From the NCBI GenBank assembly GCA_011799875.1, contig CM022300.1:112109201-112173200 (forward strand): a stretch of 64,000 bases of DNA, read 5' to 3'. This document shows positions 46,328-58,059 of this stretch, piece by piece. Source of the stretch: Thinopyrum elongatum (taxonomy: Eukaryota > Streptophyta > Magnoliopsida > Poales > Poaceae). How positions within the stretch are numbered: position 1 is the first letter of the stretch; the number at the start of each line of letters is the position of its first letter. Under the pieces are notes generated by a model. The model was not told where the DNA came from. It ran no database searches and saw nothing but the letters and a program-made list of their open reading frames with translations. Made by a program: the position numbers and the translations under genes.

Positions 46328-47270
46328 TTTTTTAATCGCCGGGGGAGGAGTCCCTCCACCTGAATATATTACTCAAAGTGGCCATAATGCTAGAAGAGTG
46401 ATCCAGATTATAAGGGACCGGATCGAAAACCTTAACAAGTTGACCCCGTTTATGAGGAAAACAAGGCCGAAAACCGTACAAGTAGGATAAAAGAAGAGAG
46501 AAAAACGCCTAGGACAAAGCTCGACCTAGGTAGCTGACAAAAGACCATCACATAAGAGACACAAGTGGATGTGGGATGTCCTCAAAGGATCACAATACCA
46601 AGACTTCACAATCGGCCTAACGCACCACACCGGCGTGCGTATCAAACCCCACGGTGTAACGGAGGAGCATCCATAGTCAACAAGTGCCTAAACCAAACAC
46701 GAACCTTAACAGGGAGCTCCGCCGCGGAAATTCGAAACGATTAACAAGTTGGGGAGGCATCTTGCGTCATTATTGAGCAAAGATGAACCGAGACAACACC
46801 AAAAGCACGAAGCTCGCCGCAACATAACGGTAGCCATGGCGGGTCTTGAGCATGCACACCAAAGAAAATTGCTTGGTCCGAGACTCGTCGAGCACGCCAC
46901 ACTCTGAGAACCATTGCTGCAGGGGAAGGGGGAAAATGGCAACACTTTCAAAGAAGAGCACGACGCCCACAGGCGCCGTCATTACCAGCGCTGACCAAGT
47001 CAGAACGGAGCTTTCGCTCAATCCCTATCTATCCCCGGCAGCCCACCGTGAGCAAGAGAGGGTGTCCAACGCGACGCCTGCAAGCCTTTTATTGGCAAAA
47101 ATCTCTAATGTTTTAGATTTTCCATTACTAATCCTTCCCCACCTCAAGCTGAGAAGCCCGGATACACCAACGTTCCAACAGCCAACGGACGGTAGGAAGT
47201 CGGAGACGAGGCTCAACCTCAGGACACAACTCTGGCCAGAGGGAGTATACCTGCGGTGGGGACCAACCTC
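46328..47270 (-). mobile_element. Retroposon, ~943 bp, poly(A) tail and 15-bp TSD
   Basis: Flanked by attatggttactttt at 46313-46327 and 47271-47285. A T run on the + strand at its left (46324-46333) is an A tail on the - strand. The - strand 3' end contains GTAATATATTCAGGTGGAGG just before the tail. No domain is recognisable in its open frames. A product of LINE-type target-primed reverse transcription, perhaps a non-autonomous retroposon family or processed transcript. Confidence 0.75.
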
Positions 47271-47285
47271 ATTATGGTTACTTTT

Positions 47286-48180
47286 GCAAATAATATTACC
47301 GTCAAACCGGACGTGAATGCGCGTACACGATTACTAGTTCTTTCTAACAACACAGTTCTTACTTGCTTGGAAATGAATAAAAGAGGGAACCACTTATTAT
47401 TCAGGCGTCAAAATTTTGGACCGCTAGATCTAGTCACAAACAGATGCGCACTGTTCATCTTCATCCTGCTGCGCCGCCAACCTAGCAGCCTGCCACCACC
47501 ACCACCTACAGCGCGCAGCGCTCCTGCATGCCCTGCCGCACTCCTCTCAACCGCCATGCTGCCGACCATCCCTCTAAACCACCGCGTTCTCCAACGCCGG
47601 CGCCAACCCCCACAGTCAACCTTCGAACTCGCTTCCGCAGTTCCCCCTCTTCCACGGCTAGCACTCGCCGCCAAGACCACAGACGGCGACGACCTTTCCC
47701 ATCTTGTGCTGAGGGCAGAGCAGAAAAGTGACCGAAGCATCGAAAATTTTCAGGCACATGACGTTTAGCAAAAGCGATAAAAGAGTTCCGAGTACTTTTG
47801 CAAAGAAAAAAAAACAATGGTAACAAGCACGTGAAAGAATCGCATCAGGCACATGACGTGATATGAAATTCTCACTGTGAATAGCAGCTATTTAAAGCTG
47901 CAAGTCATAACCAATACATCCATAGATGACATATCCATCAAATCCAATGTTAACGAAACCAGAAAACTAGACATAAAGGTCACTCCGGTTTGCTCTATGT
48001 GAGAAAATCCAGACTAGAGCTGTAAGGGAAATTGAGAATGAGACCGTAAAAATCAGGTCCGAAGAAGCAATGACAAAATCGGGCGAGATGCTACTTTTCT
48101 AGTGCCATCAACCCCTATCCTCGCTTGGCCGGTCAGTTAATGGGAAGAACTGTCATGGAGTATGAGCAGAGGGGCCACTC
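47286..48180. other. Intergenic sequence
   Basis: Includes a GC-rich patch (47470-47700) with long but overlapping open frames on both strands and no domain. I call no gene. Confidence 0.45.
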
Positions 48181-48329
48181 TTCATTGCCTGGACTGTTCC
48201 TTCTTCTCGGCTTGTCTCCACAGTATCTTCATGTTTGCTCCTGTAACAAGAGTGGAAAACATAAGAATCTGAAGACCTAGACAGGGATTGGTCTGAAAAC
48301 AACTGTGAAGAATTGTCATGGTGGTACCT

Positions 48330-48420
48330 GATCTGCTGCCGGAAACCTCTAATTCAGTAATGATATCTATGAAGGGCGGACAGTTAGATGGAGTGGCTTC
48401 CCAATATATCTGCATCAGGG
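48330..48420 (-). pseudogene. Possible protein kinase C-terminal remnant
   Basis: The - strand frame gives YWEATPSNCPPFIDIITELE, resembling kinase subdomain XI (CW..NP..RPPF..II..L), with the invariant Arg replaced by Cys and the lead Cys by Tyr. It is short and the link to the fragment at 49440 is not proven. Confidence 0.35.
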
Positions 48421-48737
48421 TTAATAAGATTAGTAAGATAACTGAATGGAACCCATGAAAATCTCAATAGATCTATTCAGGATATCATCAAGAACAATGT
48501 TCTAGCACATGTATGCTTGCATGGAGAAAATAATTACACGATCTTCATCATAGAACACAAACACCATTTCCCAGACACTGGTTAATACTCCCTCCGTTCC
48601 AAAATATTTGCAGAGGAGGAAATTATCAACTTCTGCTTCTGCCAGAAGTCAATTGTTCTCTGTTTTTAGGAACATATGTGATTCTTCTTTGCATGACTTA
48701 AAAATGTTGATATTGTCCTATTAAAAGCTGCCTGGTA

Positions 48738-48840
48738 CTCCCTCCGTTCGGAATTACTTGTCGCAGAAATGGATGTATCTAGACGTATTTTAGTTCTAGA
48801 TACATCCATTTTCGAGACAAGTAATTCCGAACGGAGGGAG
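48738..48840. mobile_element. Stowaway-type MITE, 103 bp
   Basis: Near-perfect inverted repeat: CTCCCTCCGTTCGGAATTAC left, GTAATTCCGAACGGAGGGAG right, TA on both sides (48736-48737, 48841-48842). A lone CTCCCTCCGTTCC half at 48590-48603 is a remnant of another. Confidence 0.9.
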
Positions 48841-49439
48841 TACTAAACAGCCATGACTGTACCTTAGGTGCATTTCGCTGCAGCCCACCGGAACCCTTTT
48901 CTGTTGGACAACCAGCAAGGCTTGATGTCATCCACCAGCTCGGAGCAGCATGGAAAGATGTACGCAGGTTCTACAAAAAAGAGGTTAGTGCAGCATGTCG
49001 TGGTCCATTTACCTGCACAACCGATGACCTACCATGCAAGTCTGAAAAAAAGTATTTGTGCGTTCTGTTTTGTCAAGCCATTGACTGCGTACTACAGGCA
49101 TCAAATATCCTCCTGGTGATTTCTCCAACCTACTCCCCCAAGTTTTAAGAACATATTGCATTCATATGTTATGACAGCAAGACATGTAATATATGCACAC
49201 ATACACAGATCTGATATTAACATGCAAACAACATTAACAAAGGTAAATCTACATGGGCCCACCCATTTCATCAATGCCCCTTTTTCCCATTAGTATTGTA
49301 CGAATAAGAGCAAAAACTATATGTGTAGCTCTAATGTGATTTTCCATCTTAAAGAGTCTGATGCCCTGCATAAAAATCCATATCAACTTGTTAATGAACG
49401 GGAAAAGGAAGGCATATAACTCATAAAATACACAAAGAA

Positions 49440-49700
49440 ATTGAGCTTTCGAAGATTGTTGGCTTGACTAGATTACATAGATCCAAACTGTTTTGAAGCA
49501 ATAGCTTGGCTTTGTTTTTCCTCCAAGCATCATGAGAAACAAAAATCCGCAATTTTTAGCATCATATTGTCATCTAGAAATATGTTTGCAGGTCTAAGGT
49601 CTAAGCAAACAATATAACTCTTGTGAAGATAATGTAAACCCTCGCAAATTCCTTGATTATTTGATAGCGCTCTCTACATGCAGACCCATGCATCTTGAAT
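49440..49700 (-). pseudogene. Receptor-like kinase fragment (subdomains VI-VII), broken
   Basis: The - strand reads YQIIKEF, then after a shift HYLHKSYIVCLDLRPANIFL and MMLKIADF, followed by CLEEKQSQAIASKQFGSM. This is the catalytic-loop region of plant receptor-like kinases; HRDLKPAN is degraded to CLDLRPAN. Frameshifts and a TGA after the DFG region show decay. It is about 80 percent like the + strand fragment at 50080, in opposite orientation. Confidence 0.65.
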
Positions 49701-50079
49701 CTACAAAGAGGAGAAGAACGTTATTTTTTTAAGAAAGTTAAGTCCATCAATCTTTGGAGATGATAGATAGTAGACAACATACTTGTTACATAGGCATGTA
49801 GATTCGCCTAGGTAGGCATGCAAAGCAGAGCAATCATTTGCCCTTTTTTTTGTATTTTGGTCTTTCCTTGTGAGTCAACACAATATCCAATAGATCATAC
49901 TATATTTTTGCTCTTATTTTTTATCATACAGCTTCGTTGCAATTGTCCCATGCCGCACAATTTCTGCAATTATCACAAACCTTATCAACACCAGCTGAAG
50001 TTTTAAGATAAACTATGGTTATAAGCATGAGAGTTTCAAGTTATCATACCTCAATGAAGAGAATCTCAATGGACAAAGC

Positions 50080-50336
50080 ACTATGAAATAATCAAGGGAA
50101 TTTGTGAGGGTTTGCATTATCTCCACAAGATTCATATTCTCCACTTAGACCTCAAACCTGCAAATATATTGCTTAATGACAACATGGTGCCAAAAATTGC
50201 AGATTTTGGTCTCTCAATATGCTTTGAAGAAAAGCAAAGCCAGGCCTGCTATTACTTCAAAACTGTCAGGATCTATGAAAGCGTTTTGAGCTTTCATCCA
50301 CTAACACGCACTACAGCTCAGTTCTCGTGGCTCTGA
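50080..50336 (+). pseudogene. Receptor-like kinase fragment (subdomains VI-VII), second copy, inverted
   Basis: The + strand reads [20 protein letters not shown], then [17 protein letters not shown] and [18 protein letters not shown]. The HLDLKPAN and DFG motifs are preserved, which is typical of grass cysteine-rich or S-domain receptor-like kinases (normally HRDLKPAN or HLDLKPAN). Nothing before WTKH or after about 50280 continues the domain, so it is an isolated fragment. Confidence 0.75.
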
Positions 50337-51100
50337 AAGTTGAACAAGATGACAAGTATTAGTTATGAAGTTACCATCCCAACTAATCATCATAAATGGC
50401 AAAATTACAGACTCTTATGCTCACATAAAAAACATTGGTACATAGATTTCTCTAGAAAAAAAAACATAGATACACTTTATTAGGATGAAGATGTGAAACA
50501 CTCTTATGCCCCCATGTAAAACTTTGGTAGATAGGTTTCTCGAAAAGTAAAACTTCATAGATACAGCTCACTAGGATAAATATGTGAGACGATAAGCCTC
50601 GGTAAATTCCTACAAATATTGTCCACACAGACACAAGCGAAGCGAGTATATGGCTACTGATAAATCCACCTTGCCCACCGCTACTCGACCTACTGACGCG
50701 CTTGACAACATGGATAAAAAGATACTATGAACAGATCTACGACGATGAAAAGTAATCAGTAGCAGCAGCTTGTAAGTTCAGAAGCTACTACGATGATATA
50801 TATGATACGGGAAGAGCATATGCAAGAGCGACACAAAACAAATCATCGGAAGAAACTTTTGCCAAGAGGGTGAGGAAGACGGGGGTTACCTAGGGGAGGC
50901 CTGCTGCCTACGAGCTTCAGATCTGGTGAGGACTCGTGAGGTCGAGAGGGTACTCTTATAAAGGAAAACGGGCCTCAGATCTGGATCTGGTGTCAGAATA
51001 AAGATGAGATTTACACCCCTGACGATGACTTTAATTATGCGGGAATCCAGCTGGTAGGTCTGCTATGCACGGGCCGAAAGATGCCGACCCTCTTTTAAAA
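50337..51100. other. Intergenic; possible old promoter on the - strand
   Basis: On the - strand CCTTTATAAGAG (50953-50964) is TATA-like, and CCCCTAG followed by GTAACC (about 50885-50897) resembles a splice donor. It could be the abandoned 5' end of the - strand kinase gene. No coding exon was supported. A pair of related ~75-bp segments (50405-50480, 50495-50570) suggests a small tandem duplication. Confidence 0.3.
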
Positions 51101-52197
51101 AAAAAAAAAACTTTAGCCTATTTCATCTTCAATTATGACAGTACAACAAACATAAAAAATAATAAAAATTACATCCAGGTCCGTAGGCCGTCTAGCGACG
51201 ACTACAGACACTGAAGCGAGCCGAAGGCGCGCCGCCGTCATCACCCCTCCTTCTCCGGAGTCGGGCACAACTTGTTGTAGTAGACAGTCGGGAAGTCGTC
51301 ATGCTAAGGCCCTATAGGACCAGCGCACCAGAACAGCAACCGCCGCCGATGAAGAATAACGTAGATCGAAAGGATCCAATCTGAAGACACATGAACATAG
51401 ACGAACCACAACCAGATCCGAGCAAATTCACTGAGGATAGATCCGCCGGAGACACACCTCCACACGCCTACCAACGATCCTAGACGTACCACCGGAACGG
51501 GGACTAGGCGGGGAGACCTTTATTCCATCTTCAGAGAGCCGCTGTCTCGCCTTCCTGAGCAGGACACAAACCCTAACAAATCTCAAAGGAACGACTAACA
51601 ACGGAGCCCTCCCGCCGGCCCTTGCCAGGATCCACCTGAACTGAACCGATATGCTCCACCCACCCTCCCTTCGTTTGAGTGGTCACGGCATCACACGCAG
51701 GGTAAAATGTAAACCTTTTTTTTACCGGAAATACAGATATAGGCACTTGATCAAGAGCATCTCCCGATTTGTTAAAAAAAATCAAGTGGTTTTTTATTAC
51801 ACGCACAGCAAATTTGTTATTCTAAAATCTATTCTGAAAAACCGAATGTACGAAGGATATTACGTGCACTAACATCTGAGTGATCATGTGACATCCCATT
51901 CACATACACTTACTGATTTATTTTTTTCTTGAAACGAAGGGGAAAAAAGAATTGTCCAGTTAATTTACGGTAAACCAGGCAAAAACCAATACAAATAGAG
52001 CACAGACTAACTACTCATATGGCAAGAAACCTCATAACCGGACCCTCTCAGACCCTCCGAATGCACAACATCCACACAAACCCCAGCATTGCTATTATGT
52101 AAGAGATACCTGACAAAAACACCTTGACACAAGACATCAGGCATCTCCCAACCCACAACGACAACCCAATCCAAAAGGACGGGTCGAGAGATCGAAG
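51101..52197. other. Repetitive-looking intergenic stretch
   Basis: An A run (51098-51111) and GC-richer sequence (51170-51690) that looks like a repeat of the same general kind as 29400-29735, but I could not define ends or a target duplication. Confidence 0.3.
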
Positions 52198-52215
52198 GTC
52201 ATCCATCAAGCAGCC

Positions 52216-53198
52216 TGGTGCCGGCGACGGCGGACTTCTCTTCCCCGCGCGCTTGGAGACGGAGGCGGGGCTCTTTCCCTCCCGGCCGCGGTGCTCCTAG
52301 GGCGGCTGCGGCTCAGTGCGGGCTGGCCGAGGGCTCTCCGGTGCGGCGGCGCAGGCGTTGCCTGCGGGGCGTCGTGGTGGTGCGGCCATGGCCGACGGCG
52401 CCCGCACGGCCCAGATCTAGGCCCCATTTGGGTTGTTGCGGGCCGGCGGTCCTTCGCGCGGCGACGGCACTCCCTGGTGGTGGAGGTTGGGCGCCAGCGG
52501 TCTCCGGGCGGTGGCGGTGCGGTCAGCCGGCGTGCTACAGCGCGGCGACGTGGCTTCGCGGGCCCATTTGGGCCCGACCGGGCCAGTAGGGGCCTGGTTT
52601 GTCCCGGTTGACGCGTCCGGTCGGTTGCCGTTGTGGCGGTGGAGCATGTTCCCTCTCGTGTGGTTGCAGTACTGCTACCCCTGACTCCGGTGTCCTCTTC
52701 TTCTTCCTCTTGGCCTCGTGTTGGTGACCTCAGGGCGACAACGAGGATGATTCCAAGACCGTGGTGGCGCAAGCTGGTGGGCGGCAGGCTGGGTGGAGCT
52801 CGATGGAGCGTCCGGGGTGGTGGTGGTTGTCTTGGGTCGGGAGAAATCCCTAGCGGCTTGTCCGTCACCGGCGCGGTGACGCCTGCGGGCGCCGCCGTTC
52901 CTTCCTGAAGGGCGTCAGATGTACCCCTTCCACACCGCCCTCCGCGTACCGGGGGAAACCCTAGGACTAGTCCGGACAGCAGTGGCGTCGTCGTCACATT
53001 CCTTCTTGAAGGTGTTGCTCGGTACGCAATGCTTCGGAGTGCGGTGGGACATCTCCGGAGGGCGCAGAGGTTGCTGGTCATCTTCGTTTCGTTGTTCTGC
53101 CGGTGTCGTCATTTGTTTTCTTTTTTCTTTCTCTCTCGTTTTTCCTTTGGGCTTTCAGGTGTTGCTTTATAATATAAAGTGGAGGGAAACCATTTATT
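52216..53198 (+). mobile_element. Retroposon, ~983 bp, 18-bp TSD
   Basis: Flanked by gtcatccatcaagcagcc at 52198-52215 and 53199-53216. GC-rich body, T/C-rich stretch near 53110-53140 and 3' end TTTATAATATAAAGTGGAGG without a long A tail. The end resembles that of the - strand retroposon at 46328. Long open frames on both strands are compositional (Arg/Pro-rich) and share no domain. Confidence 0.75.
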
Positions 53199-53216
53199 GT
53201 CATCCATCAAGCAGCC

Positions 53217-53990
53217 AGAGACGCCTTGCCTATGGCGCCACTCTATGTTATAGGTTACTGAGGAAGGCGACAGCAGTGAGTAGTAGGTAGTAGCATGGTA
53301 AACTCAGAAATTTTAGTCTCCAAACATCCAATTACACTGTTAAGCATGGTTATGCTATCAGTACCAAATACTAATAACGATGCATTCTTTCAGTGCTCTT
53401 TCAGTGCTTGCACTGGAACGAAGCTGAAGTCACTCGTGGATCACCTGATGATCGTCAGGAGCACCCTCATCTTCAATGAACTGGAAATTTGAAGGTGTCA
53501 AGCACATAGTACCCAAGATAGGTACATGCCCTCCACGAGCCCCTTGAGCTGGAGGATCATTCCACGGTTTATGAACTGCCTTCCTCCGCCTCCCTCCTCG
53601 CCGATGGTGTGGATCCTTAGCAAGATACTCCTCGGCCGCTAGATGTCATCTCTTTCCGTCGCCGCACTCGCACGTTGTTCCCCATATTTCTGGCTCAAGG
53701 AGATGAAACGGCTGACAAGATCATCTCCACTGTGAGCCTTCAGCGGGAAGCATGAAAATCCACTCAAACAGTTTGGAAAGTGATATAGGAGTAGGTGGCT
53801 GAAAGTTATAAGTAAACAAAGGAAGCAACAAGCGATGATGGAAGTTGTGAAAGCAACCAGCAGCGACCACTTTGGGCACATCGAAACGGTCATAGTCAGA
53901 AGCATGAAGTAGTTCCATATCATAGTTAATGCTACATAAAATTAAAATCCGGTCTCTCAAGGTGCAAAACAACATTTTAGGCCACTCCGC
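53217..53990. other. Intergenic sequence
   Basis: An open frame at 53639-53923 (-) and an overlapping one have no recognisable domain. No gene called. Confidence 0.4.
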
Positions 53991-53992
53991 TA

Positions 53993-54071
53993 CTACCTCC
54001 GTCCCAAAATATAGGCGTTTTTTAGGCTAGTTTAGCCTACAAAATTGTCTTATATTTTTTGACGGAGGTAG
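53993..54071. mobile_element. Stowaway-type MITE, 79 bp
   Basis: CTACCTCCGTCCCAAAATAT left, ATATTTTTTGACGGAGGTAG right, TA at 53991-53992 and 54072-54073. Confidence 0.85.
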
Positions 54072-54349
54072 TACATAAGTAAAAGTCATCTGACAGAGAA
54101 CATACTTAGCAGTCGTCCAGCTCAATTAGGCCTGAATTACACCCGCAGGGCAAACAAAAAAAAAATCAAATCATTATGAGCCTCAAGCACAAGAAACACA
54201 GAACTCAATCTGCACAATCCAGATAATCATGTGCTTCCACCTGGGACGATTAAGCTCAAAACAACCCAAGGCATGTGTTTCGTAAAGATGCTTTTCAAAT
54301 AAATTATACTCCTACCTATGATAAAGAAAAGTTGATGAAATTGACAGTA

Positions 54350-54412
54350 CACCCTCTGTTCACTAATGTAGGACGTCAGGCGAAAACGTCCTACATTAGT
54401 GAACAGAGGTAG
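54350..54412. mobile_element. Minimal Stowaway-type hairpin MITE, 63 bp
   Basis: CTGTTCACTAATGTAGGACG pairs with CGTCCTACATTAGTGAACAG; TA at 54348-54349 and 54413-54414. Only about 10 bases form the loop. Confidence 0.85.
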
Positions 54413-54414
54413 TA

Positions 54415-55800
54415 CTTCTGTGTGGCACATGAGCACATCTACACTCAGCGAACCCAGCTTGGACCATTTGGTGTTCTATCTCTTGGAGGATAATAGGATG
54501 GCGACAATCAAACTCACCAAGAACAATATAAATTAATCAAGTCAATGGAGTTGTCGCTGTTGAGTCAGCGCCAAAAATAGTGGTAAAATTCAAACCTTTA
54601 TGCTATCTCAACTTGGTCTTCAGTAACACTAACACTTCGAACATTGAATTGTGAAAATAAATCACTTTGACCATTGCCATCTTCTTGATTTATATAAAGA
54701 GCACCAGATCTAATAAATCAGCATAAAAGTTCCTGCATAGAATAAGATAGAAACTAAAATGGCTTAACCTGTGAAATTAATTAAAAATAATTTTCTCAAC
54801 AGAAGGGAACACTTTGAACTGTTCCATCATCGCATATCCATAACAGTAACATGATTTTGAGGACATTCAAGCAAGACATCCCACAGTTCAAATAGAGTAC
54901 CTAAAGAAGCTTTAGCAAAATGATGCATGACTTCCAAAAGTATTTCAACATCAAGCATAGGCCAAATAATTGAATATATGCCAGATGTGCACGTAAATAA
55001 CTGAACTCAACATTGACCTCTGTGGCTAGAGAACATGTCATCAATAACACAGCAGCGAGATTGCAGTTTAGTTCAATTAGTTCTAAGTCTGTAACCATTT
55101 CATCCCATTAATGCAGAAGCCAATGTAAAGCTAGCTGAGCATTGCTGAACTGATGCTTCTTGGGTGGTTCTTTTACCGAGGAGGTTATCATCATGTAGAA
55201 CAGAAGAGGTTAAGACCGCAGCAAGAAATCTGACTTACCTCATTTAGCCGAGACATGCTGATCTTGCGATGAGTTCAACATACATCTGGGATGTTTAGAT
55301 GATTTTGTTAAGAGGAATGGCAACTTGTATTACTAGGAGGCCAAAGCCAACATATATACATGTACAAGAGGATGCCAAAAGGCTACAAGAGGATGCTAAA
55401 AGGCTAGAATGCAAAAGACCAAAAATCATCATCAATATAACTCTTAAACAGATTTAACAGGTTGTCCTTCCAAGGGATTTATTGATCAACAGCAAAGCAG
55501 GTTCTTATCATCCATATCTGAACTTATGCCTATCCTGAGTACTCCTACATCTTTGAATCATTATTCTGAAGCCATACGAGCAATGTACTTTGAGAACATC
55601 AATATCTGAATGAATGCGAGTATGAATGTAGTTTGAAAACATGTTCAGCATCTGATCTGTTTTTACCACTCCACCGAACTCACATACCAGAATTCTCACC
55701 TTAAAAAGGACTTGCAGAGCAGTAGTGGAACCAAATTATTTGGTTGCAGCTTTATCTAAAAAGAATCATACAGCTCTTGCATAATTATACCTTACTCACT
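54415..55800. other. Intergenic sequence
   Basis: AT-rich, no gene seen. TACAAGAGGATGCCAAAAGGC is repeated in tandem at 55361-55405. Confidence 0.5.
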
Positions 55801-55834
55801 AAAAATAAAGGGAAACTCATGTAATAATTCCAAT

Positions 55835-55840
55835 TTTATT
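55835..55840 (-). terminator. Polyadenylation signal candidate of the F-box/LRR gene
   Basis: AATAAA on the - strand about 220 nt after the stop codon. Confidence 0.45.
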
Positions 55841-56061
55841 TCTTGACACATGTACAATAGCACAATTCTTGCTGCTCAATTTACATGCCAGGCAGCAAGA
55901 GGAGCTTTTTCATGACAAGTTCACAGTTAACAAGACATACACACGCACACATTCCCACCAGGGTATTATACACAAGGAAAGCACTTTCCTTATTGAACTT
56001 GCAGTATAAGATTCTTATATTCCAGCTTTGATGAATTTCATCTGAAGAAGATTACTGTACG

Positions 56062-57624
56062 TCAGAATGATCCTTCACAAGGCAATGGGCCAACCTTCAT
56101 GCCTTTGGTCCGTGCAATCGCCTTCAGTTCCTCCGACACCGAGCTCTCCTCGATGACCAAATGGTTCAACCGGGCGGCTCGCTGTGCAAAGAGTTCGACA
56201 CTGGCCCCTTTAATGGCAGGGCAGCGGGAGATGTCCACGACCTCCACTGTCTGCCCACAGTGCCTAAGCAACGAGAGTAGCGATTCTCCGGTAATGCCGC
56301 GGCAACCCCTAAACCTGATGTCAATTAGATTCCGGCAAGAAGATAGCATGGCTCCAATCTCCTTGTCCTTCAGGGTCTCGTTGTAAGACAGATCAAGCCG
56401 GCGGAGGTGGCGCATGCTCTGGCTGAGGAACGTGAGCAGCCCAGGCTCCCGTTCAACTACGTCGCAGCTCACCAGGGCGACATCTTTGATGCCCGCCCCA
56501 ATGGCCGTGCGCGCGAGAGAACGGAGCCCGTCCCCCGTGACGAGGACGCAGCTTTGAAGGCGAAGCACGGCAAGACTGCCCCGGGTGTCGTGGCCTTGCT
56601 CTGCGCCGATTGCAAGGAGGTGGTCGTTGTGCAGGTCGAGAGGCAGGCGGAGGTCCAAGGTGTGCAGTGCGGCGCCGCGCCGACGGATGAACTGGAGAAG
56701 GGCCTCCCTGCTGCCGCCGTCATACACCAGGAGAGACTTGAGAGCACAGCACCGGTCAGCGGCCATGAGGAGGACGCGGTCGGCGACGGTTCGGCAAGCG
56801 CGGAGCTCAAGCTCGAGCAGGCCGGCGAGGCATCCTGAGAAGGCATTCGACGCGGGGCCATCTCCGATGCCGTCGCAAGCGCGCAGCTGCAGCCACCGTA
56901 GGCTCCCACAGCGCTGCCATAGCCACCCGAGTCCGTGGTCGCCGGAGCGGATGCCGCACAGCGACAGCCTCTCCAGAGGCAAAGCCCCTACGGCGTCGCC
57001 CTCGCCGCCGGAGTCTTCATCGGAGCTGGAACCGGCCGAGTCAACGGCAGCAACGGCGGAGTTGACAAAGGCGAAGGATTTGAGGCAGGGCAAGCACGCG
57101 AGCCAACGGAACGACAGGGGGCTGACGGCGGTGAGGTGGAGCGAGGTGAGGCCGGAGAGGGTGACGGAAACGTCGCGCAGCGCAGCGGGCGAGACGGGCG
57201 AACCGACCGAGAACCGCAGCGCTGTGAGCCTGGTGGCCGACGGCGAGGCGGACACCGCGAGCAGGACCGCGTCGGCGTCGTGAGCGGCGGCCGAGGACGC
57301 GGAGACGACGGCCAGCGCGGATAGATACGGGTAGCGCGAGAGCAGGTCAGCCAGAGGACCCGCCGATGCTCCGGTGAAGGCCGGCGGCAGGCGGAGGGTG
57401 AGGCGGGACGTGGAGGCTCGGAGGAGCGCGACCCAGCGGCGGGAGACGAGGGAGACGGCCGGCCCGGAGGCGGGCGGGAGCAGGCGGAACACCTCCTGCA
57501 GCAGGTCGTCGCAGAGCGCGGCGTCCACGTCGCCGCATGCCCCGCCACCGCCGCCGGCGCAGCGGCCTCCGCCGCCGCGTCGGGGGCTTATTGGCGCCGT
57601 AGCCAGGGGGGAGGGCGCGGCCAC
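56062..57624 (-). CDS. F-box/LRR-repeat protein
   Basis: An intact single-exon gene of 520 residues. After a Gly/Ala-rich N-terminus, residues about 37-78 form an F-box (LCDDLLQEVFRLLP, then VSLVSRRWVALLR). Leucine-rich repeats run from about residue 90 to the end, clearest in the second half: LERLSLCGIRS, LRWLQLRACDGI, LELELRACRTV, LRRLDLSYNETLKD, LIDIRFRGCRGITGE, VEVVDISRCPAIKG. A short acidic linker (DSAGSSSDEDSGGEGD) lies near 195-212. Such proteins are SCF ubiquitin-ligase substrate adaptors; the F-box binds SKP1 and the LRRs the target, which cannot be predicted. High GC at third positions is normal for grass genes. A transposon-poor upstream region gives no clear TATA box. Confidence 0.93.
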   Translation of the reverse strand: MAAPSPLATAPISPRRGGGGRCAGGGGGACGDVDAALCDDLLQEVFRLLPPASGPAVSLVSRRWVALLRASTSRLTLRLPPAFTGASAGPLADLLSRYPYLSALAVVSASSAAAHDADAVLLAVSASPSATRLTALRFSVGSPVSPAALRDVSVTLSGLTSLHLTAVSPLSFRWLACLPCLKSFAFVNSAVAAVDSAGSSSDEDSGGEGDAVGALPLERLSLCGIRSGDHGLGWLWQRCGSLRWLQLRACDGIGDGPASNAFSGCLAGLLELELRACRTVADRVLLMAADRCCALKSLLVYDGGSREALLQFIRRRGAALHTLDLRLPLDLHNDHLLAIGAEQGHDTRGSLAVLRLQSCVLVTGDGLRSLARTAIGAGIKDVALVSCDVVEREPGLLTFLSQSMRHLRRLDLSYNETLKDKEIGAMLSSCRNLIDIRFRGCRGITGESLLSLLRHCGQTVEVVDISRCPAIKGASVELFAQRAARLNHLVIEESSVSEELKAIARTKGMKVGPLPCEGSF

Positions 57625-57632
57625 GCCTCAGC

Positions 57633-58055
57633 TCATCGGCACGGCGTGCTTAGGTATTTTTTCCCTCCAGGGGAATTGGGCTGCTCGGCGGCCTCAGGTG
57701 GGAATGGGGTTTGGGAAGGTGGGGAGGGGGGTAGGTCTTGTGTGGCCGCCCGCGAGATTAGGTGGGGAAGGAGGGAGATGCCGACAAGCGAGGTGGGGGT
57801 ATCGTATCGTATCAACGTCGGCGGCGTGGGCGTGCCTTCCAAAATGGTTGTGGAGGCGGCTCCGATGGATAAATCACAGGATTCGAGGCTCCATGGAATG
57901 CTTTCTTCTCAGCGTTTTTTTTCTTTTTCGTGAAACACTTTTTTTTCCGGTAATTTTACATGAAACACTTGTGTTCCCTTTACGACATAGCAGAATAGCC
58001 GCTTAGATCACGGGTTACATCAACTTGATAGTCATCACCTCAGAAAAGAAAAAAA
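57633..58055. other. Promoter-side flank of the F-box/LRR gene
   Basis: G-rich, no TATA or other element I can name; ends in T-rich sequence at 57908-57950. Open frames here are antisense extensions. Confidence 0.45.
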
Positions 58056-58059
58056 CAGG

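Noticed and set aside
52206..53081. 291-codon Arg/Pro-rich frame (-)
   Set aside because: Antisense in a GC-rich retroposon, crosses its TSD, no domain.
57374..58006. 210-codon frame antisense to the F-box gene start
   Set aside because: Shadow of the GC-rich coding sequence.
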